Source: Buddleja alternifolia
Taxonomy: Eukaryota > Streptophyta > Magnoliopsida > Lamiales > Scrophulariaceae
Assembly: GCA_019426215.1 (NCBI GenBank)
Contig: CM033408.1
Coordinates: forward strand, 30,483,953 to 30,547,952
Reading direction: 5' to 3'
Length of the DNA: 64,000 bases
The notes under the pieces: model-generated
What the model was told of the DNA's origin: nothing
The model's input: only the letters and a program-made list of their open reading frames with translations
The model's database searches: none
Made by a program: the position numbers and the translations under genes
Shown: one piece after another, positions 59,569 to 64,000 of the stretch
Numbering within the stretch: the stretch's first letter is position 1
Layout of the letters: each line of letters opens with the position of its first letter

Positions 59569-61737
59569 TGTTGGGAAATATACATGTAGCCCGACTAAGC
59601 ACAGCGGAAAATTAAAATTTTAGTTTCTAGGATTTAAACATGCGAGTTTATTAATCCTACAGGCTTTTCACGTATCATAGGCTTGCGCATCTTTGATTTG
59701 TTATTTAAAGCTTTAATAAAGAAGATCTTACCTTATTCGATTTTTCGTAAAAATCGAAGAGTTTCTTCTTCCTTAACGTAAGCTCCCTAGCTTGCTTCTC
59801 GTTCCTTGAATCAACTCCTTCGTTTTTCCCTTTGATGTAGATTTCGAATTCCTCCACCAAAAACGTCTTTGATCGGATTCTTGATTCACTTCAGAGACCC
59901 AAGTGTTTCTCCTCTAAAGTTGATCCACACCCCGGATACCCACTCGTTTATAATCTTTAGCTAGGTTGATCTATAAACGTTTATTCTAACTCTAAGGAAT
60001 AGTGTATGGGATTAAGGTGAAAGCAAAAATTACTTCTCTAAGTATTTTGAAAGAATTCTTGAATTCAAGATCTTGATAAATAATCAAGAACTCAAGAACA
60101 CTATATGAGAGAGAGGAAAAAGAAACGATTTTTCTATGCAAGAGGAACAAAAATTTTGGCTTCAAAAGTCATCATCTTATTTTCGTTCTCTACATGTCCT
60201 ATATATAGGATTAGGTTCTTGCAATTCTTTTCCATGTAGAACTCTTATACATTAATCCTTTTCCATGTAGGAATAGAAGACTAATTAATTTCTAAATAGA
60301 ACTCTTCTATTTTAATTAGTTTCCTTTCTCTCCAAGAAATCTTATTTCCTTCTAGAAGAAAATTAATTAAACTCTTTAATTATTTTCCTCCACCAAATTT
60401 TCGACCAAGGCTTAATAAAATAGTCTTTTAATAATTAATCCACCATACTAGATTAATTAAAAGTCACTTCCAATTAAATAAATGCTTTCTTGACTTAAGC
60501 TTAATTAAATTGATCTTATCAACTTAACTAATTTATTTATCCAATATTTGAATAAATAAAAGTCTTAATTAATTAATCTAATTAATTAATATATTAGCTC
60601 AACTACTTTGAATTAAATTTCCCTAGTTAAGAAATGGATTTGTCCGAGTATTGTGTGTGACCCTTTAGGTTCACCAACATACTAGTAATGGGTTCATAAC
60701 CTTTATGATTTAATTTGGACAATTAAATTGTCTCGATTAATTAAACACTTTTAATTAACCATCTTATTATTTAATCTCCATTAAATATAAGATACCCATA
60801 AATCAAAGAAAAGTTTCTAGCTACTTATCTTGAAGACCTAGATGTAGGCGATTCAAAGTGAACCTTTCCAATCGCGCATTCCATGCAAGTGAGATTCTTC
60901 CATCAACTAATTTCCCAATTGAATTAAGGATCGAGGAATCTTATTGGTCGAGATCCTTATAAATTCAATCTTAATAATTCGAGTGTGTTTGACTAGTGAT
61001 TAATTAATTCAAGAAACTCATTTCTCAATTAATTACTTACTTGCCTTGGCCAAGGACTGACTCAGTCAAACCACTTAGAATATTATAGGAAATTCACTTG
61101 TTCATCTAGACAAGTGATGGATCCTTTGTTGTCAACACCAACCTCCATATACGAGTCACTACACCCAATCACCAGTCCATATGTGTCCTTGTAAAAGAAC
61201 TGGCACAGGAGTCAAAGTGCAGTAAGTCAATATACAAGATTACTGTGATGACTCAAGTCAAAGAATTAATCTTGCACTATCGTGATTAAGAAACTCCTAA
61301 TTCGACATATATAGAAATAATTCCAATTTAGGAAGTTTCAGTTAGGGTAATCAGTGAACTTGTTCTCAACAAGCACCCGCGTATGTGCATTTGTGTCAAC
61401 TACACTAATGTCTATAAAACGAGACATTCTCCAATTAAGAGTGTGCATCATAGGCGCAAGTCTATCCGAATTATCAATGTCCCATCTTGATAATTCTATG
61501 ACTTGGACAGTATTTAGAAATCACAGCCTTAGAAACTTGTTTTATGATATCCATCCAATGAGATATCAAGCCCCATAGCTATGTGTGAATTCTAGGGACT
61601 TCATCATACAGTTATAACGATATAAACATAAGATGAAGAAATGCCTTTTATTAATATAATGCAAAACGAAATTGTTTACTACAAGAATAGATAAATAAAG
61701 CCTGTCTAGGATTGGCTCACAGGGCACTATTCTAACA
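59569..61737 (-). mobile_element. Solo LTR of the first copia family, inserted in the second copia
   Basis: 2169 bp, the reverse complement of the LTRs at 36478 and 44360 with scattered differences. It begins TGTTGGG and ends CTAACA on the plus strand and is flanked by perfect 5-bp TTATA duplications (59564-59568 and 61738-61742). The clean ends show that a whole element inserted and then lost its interior and one LTR by recombination between LTRs. Confidence 0.93.
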
Positions 61738-64000
61738 TTATATATATATATATATATATATATATCATTATCAAGCGAGCCATACAAATAGGCTGTAACA
61801 ACATCCATTAGACACAAAACAAGTTTTTCATGCACTGCCAGACTTATTATATAATGAAAAGTAGTTGCTTCCACCACAGGAGAATAAGTCTCCTCATAAT
61901 CTATGTCAGGTCATTGCGAAAACCCTTGGGCAACAAGACGTGCCTTATATCTTACAATTTCATTTTTCTCATTTCGTTTTCACACAAATGCCCAATTGTA
62001 TCCTACTGGCTTTACATCTTCAGGTGTACGGACTACAGGTCTAAAAACTTTTCGTTTTTCAAGCGAGATTAAATTTTCCATTATGGCCAATCATTTCTTT
62101 GTCGACATTCATTAACAGACTTTGGTTCTTGATCCTTATTATCATTCATCATATTTAGCGGTACATTATATGCAAATTTATCATCATCATTGACTTCATT
62201 TCGATTCCATCGTTTCACATTCATAACATAATCTATTGAGATCTCATTATTTTCACAAGTTTCAGGTACTTGAGGTTCTTCTGGAACCGAAATATTAGTT
62301 ATAACTGGGGACTCTTCTGGAGTTATTTTATTCTCGATTGGACCATCTTGATTCTTAACTCCTTTTCTTTTTCGAGGATGACTATCTTTGGAACCGATAG
62401 GTCTACCACGCTTCAGGCGTGCAGTAGACTCATTGCTTTGACCTTCAGGGACAACAATTCTTACTGGAGCATTAACAGCTGGTACATGTGACTTAGTCAC
62501 TTTCTTTAGGTCAGTAAAAAAGTCTGGCAATTGGTTAGCTAAACTTTGCAAGTGAATTATCTTTTGAACTTCCAGTTCACTTTGTTTTGTTCGAGGATCA
62601 AGATGAGATAAAGATAATTTATTCCAACTAATTTTCTTTTCCAACTGCTTATTTTCTCCCCCTAATGTTGGGAAATCTGATTCATCAAAATGACAATCAG
62701 CAAATCGAGCTGTAAATAAATTTCCAGTCAATGGCTCTAGATACTTTATTATCGATGGAGACTCTAATCCAACATATATTCCTAATTTTCTTTGAGGACC
62801 CATCTTAGTGCGTTGTGGTGGAGCAATTGGAACATAGACCGCATATCCAAAAATTTTTAGATGGGAAATATTTGGTTCCTGACCAAAAACCACGTGTAAT
62901 GGAGAGAATTTATGATAACTTGTTGGCCTTATGCGAATAAGTGCTGCTGCATGCAAAATAGCATGTCCCTAACAAGAAATAAGAAGTTTTGATCTCATAA
63001 GTAAAGGTATTGCAATTAATTGCAGACGCTTAATAAACGATTTTGCTAGATCGTTTTGTGTATGAACATGTGCTACAAGATGTTCAACATCAATTCCAAT
63101 AGACATACAATAGTCATTGAACATTTTGGAAGTAAATTCACCCGCATTATCAAGGCGTTTCTTCTTAATTGGATAATCAGGAAAATGTGCTCGTAGTCTA
63201 ATCAATTGAGCAAGCAATCTCGCAAACGCCAGGTTGCGAGTTGATAACAAAGATACATGTGACCATCTTGTTGATGCATCAATTAAAACCATAAAATATC
63301 TAAATGGTCCACACGACAGGAGTATTGGTCCACAAATATCACCTTGAATACGTTCCAAAAACGTAAGAGATTCACTTCCTATTTTTGTTGTTGATGGTCG
63401 AATAATCAACTTTCCTTGTGAACAAGCAGCACATGAGAAATCATTCGATTGAAGAATCTGTTGGCTCTTCAATGGATGACCACATGAATTCTCAATTATC
63501 TTTCGCATCATAATTGATCCGGGATGGTCCAACCGATCATGCCAAACAACAAACTTATTTTGATTTGCAAACTTCTGGTTTACTATAACATGTGTTTCAA
63601 TAGTAGATATATGCGTGTAGTACAAATCGGAGGAAAATGCAAGCAATTTTTCCAATATACATTTGTTACCAGATATTGTATTAGTGATGTAAAGATACTC
63701 AATATTGTCATCACTTGTTGTCTCAATATGATATCCATTTCGGCGGATATTTTTGAAGCTTAGTAAATTTCTTTGAGACTTGGTAGAATATAATGCTTCA
63801 TCAATATAAAATTGCATTCCTCCGGGAAACAATATATTATCTCTGCCGGAGCCTTCAATTAATTTTGCATTACCCGATATAGTACTAACATTGACTTCTT
63901 GCATTACTAAATAAGAGAAGTATTTTTTATTTTTGAGGATGGTGTGAGTTGTTGCACTATCAGCGAGACATATATCTTCATTATTGATGTTGCTGCTGAT
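61738..64000 (-). pseudogene. Copia protease/integrase/reverse transcriptase 5' portion, decayed, runs off window
   Basis: On the minus strand, from the window edge: a protease-like 'LADSATTH' (about 63935-63960), then a GAG-pre-integrase zinc region ('WHDRLDHPG', 'CAACSQGK'), integrase core ('GDICGPI', 'LDNAGEF'), its C-terminal part and linker (62956-62081), then the start of reverse transcriptase ('RYKARLVAQGFSQ', 'CLMDVVTAYLYGSLDNDIY'). Lesions: an in-frame TAG near 62966 (TGG in relatives), a frameshift with stops near 62070-62085, and a TGA near 61908 (CGA in relatives). The conserved integrase Asn-Gly-Glu block is also altered. A (TA)n tract at 61741-61765 touches the solo LTR. Gag and the 5' LTR lie beyond 64000. 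Confidence 0.88.
61741..61765. repeat. (TA)n tract next to the solo LTR
   Basis: A pure TA run beside the right border of the solo LTR replaces part of the expected reverse transcriptase codons ('DIYM...' in relatives), so it expanded after or with the insertion. Confidence 0.85.

Overview
The window is nuclear DNA from a flowering plant, most likely a eudicot. Genes are split by GT-AG introns, intergenic DNA is very AT-rich, a Pol III tRNA gene is present, and the repeats are typical plant ones (Ty1/copia elements, hAT-like MITEs with 8-bp target duplications, tRNA-derived SINEs, (TA)n tracts). I cannot name the species. There are no bacterial operons, CRISPR arrays or prophage. All calls come from reading the sequence; no database search was run.

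Layout: 1272-5575 (+) is a three-exon bHLH95/ZHOUPI-type transcription factor whose introns hold a long hairpin, a Stowaway-like MITE, a G-rich run and a hAT-like MITE. 5576-10792 is repeats: a tRNA-derived SINE, a MITE, an LTR-like relic and a 1.07-kb hAT-like element. 10793-12046 (-) is an intronless U-box/ARM E3 ligase of the PUB25/26 type. 12047-19642 is gene-poor. 19964-21223 (-) is a broken NYN-LOTUS (MARF1-like) gene. 23787-23859 (-) is tRNA-Arg(TCT). 24635-28823 (+) is an eight-exon, double-domain, probably plastid DJ-1 protein. It converges with 29929-32036 (-), an ABF/AREB-type bZIP. 33893-35233 is a roughly 1.3-kb near-palindromic foldback. 36478-46528 (+) is a complete, apparently young Ty1/copia element with one intact 1300-residue polyprotein, near-identical 2.17-kb LTRs and a perfect target duplication. 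48473-50035 is a degenerate hAT-like element. 50841-51881 (+) is a two-exon DUF1685 gene. 52985-54116 and 56912-57262 are further hAT-like elements. 57871-64000 (-) is a decayed second copia element that runs off the window edge and is split by a solo LTR of the first copia family.

Host genes: the bHLH95-like factor (endosperm and embryo development in Arabidopsis), the PUB25/26-like ligase (immune and cold signalling), the ABF-like bZIP (abscisic acid response) and DJ-1 (oxidative or carbonyl stress) are unrelated single-copy loci and not a pathway cluster. The most unusual material is structural: the foldback with three copies of a 20-22-bp palindrome, the nested LTR insertion, the families of small elements with readable target duplications, the intronic tandem repeats, and a NYN-LOTUS gene whose frame is broken at a run of five G. 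I found nothing that I can defend as a new biological system.
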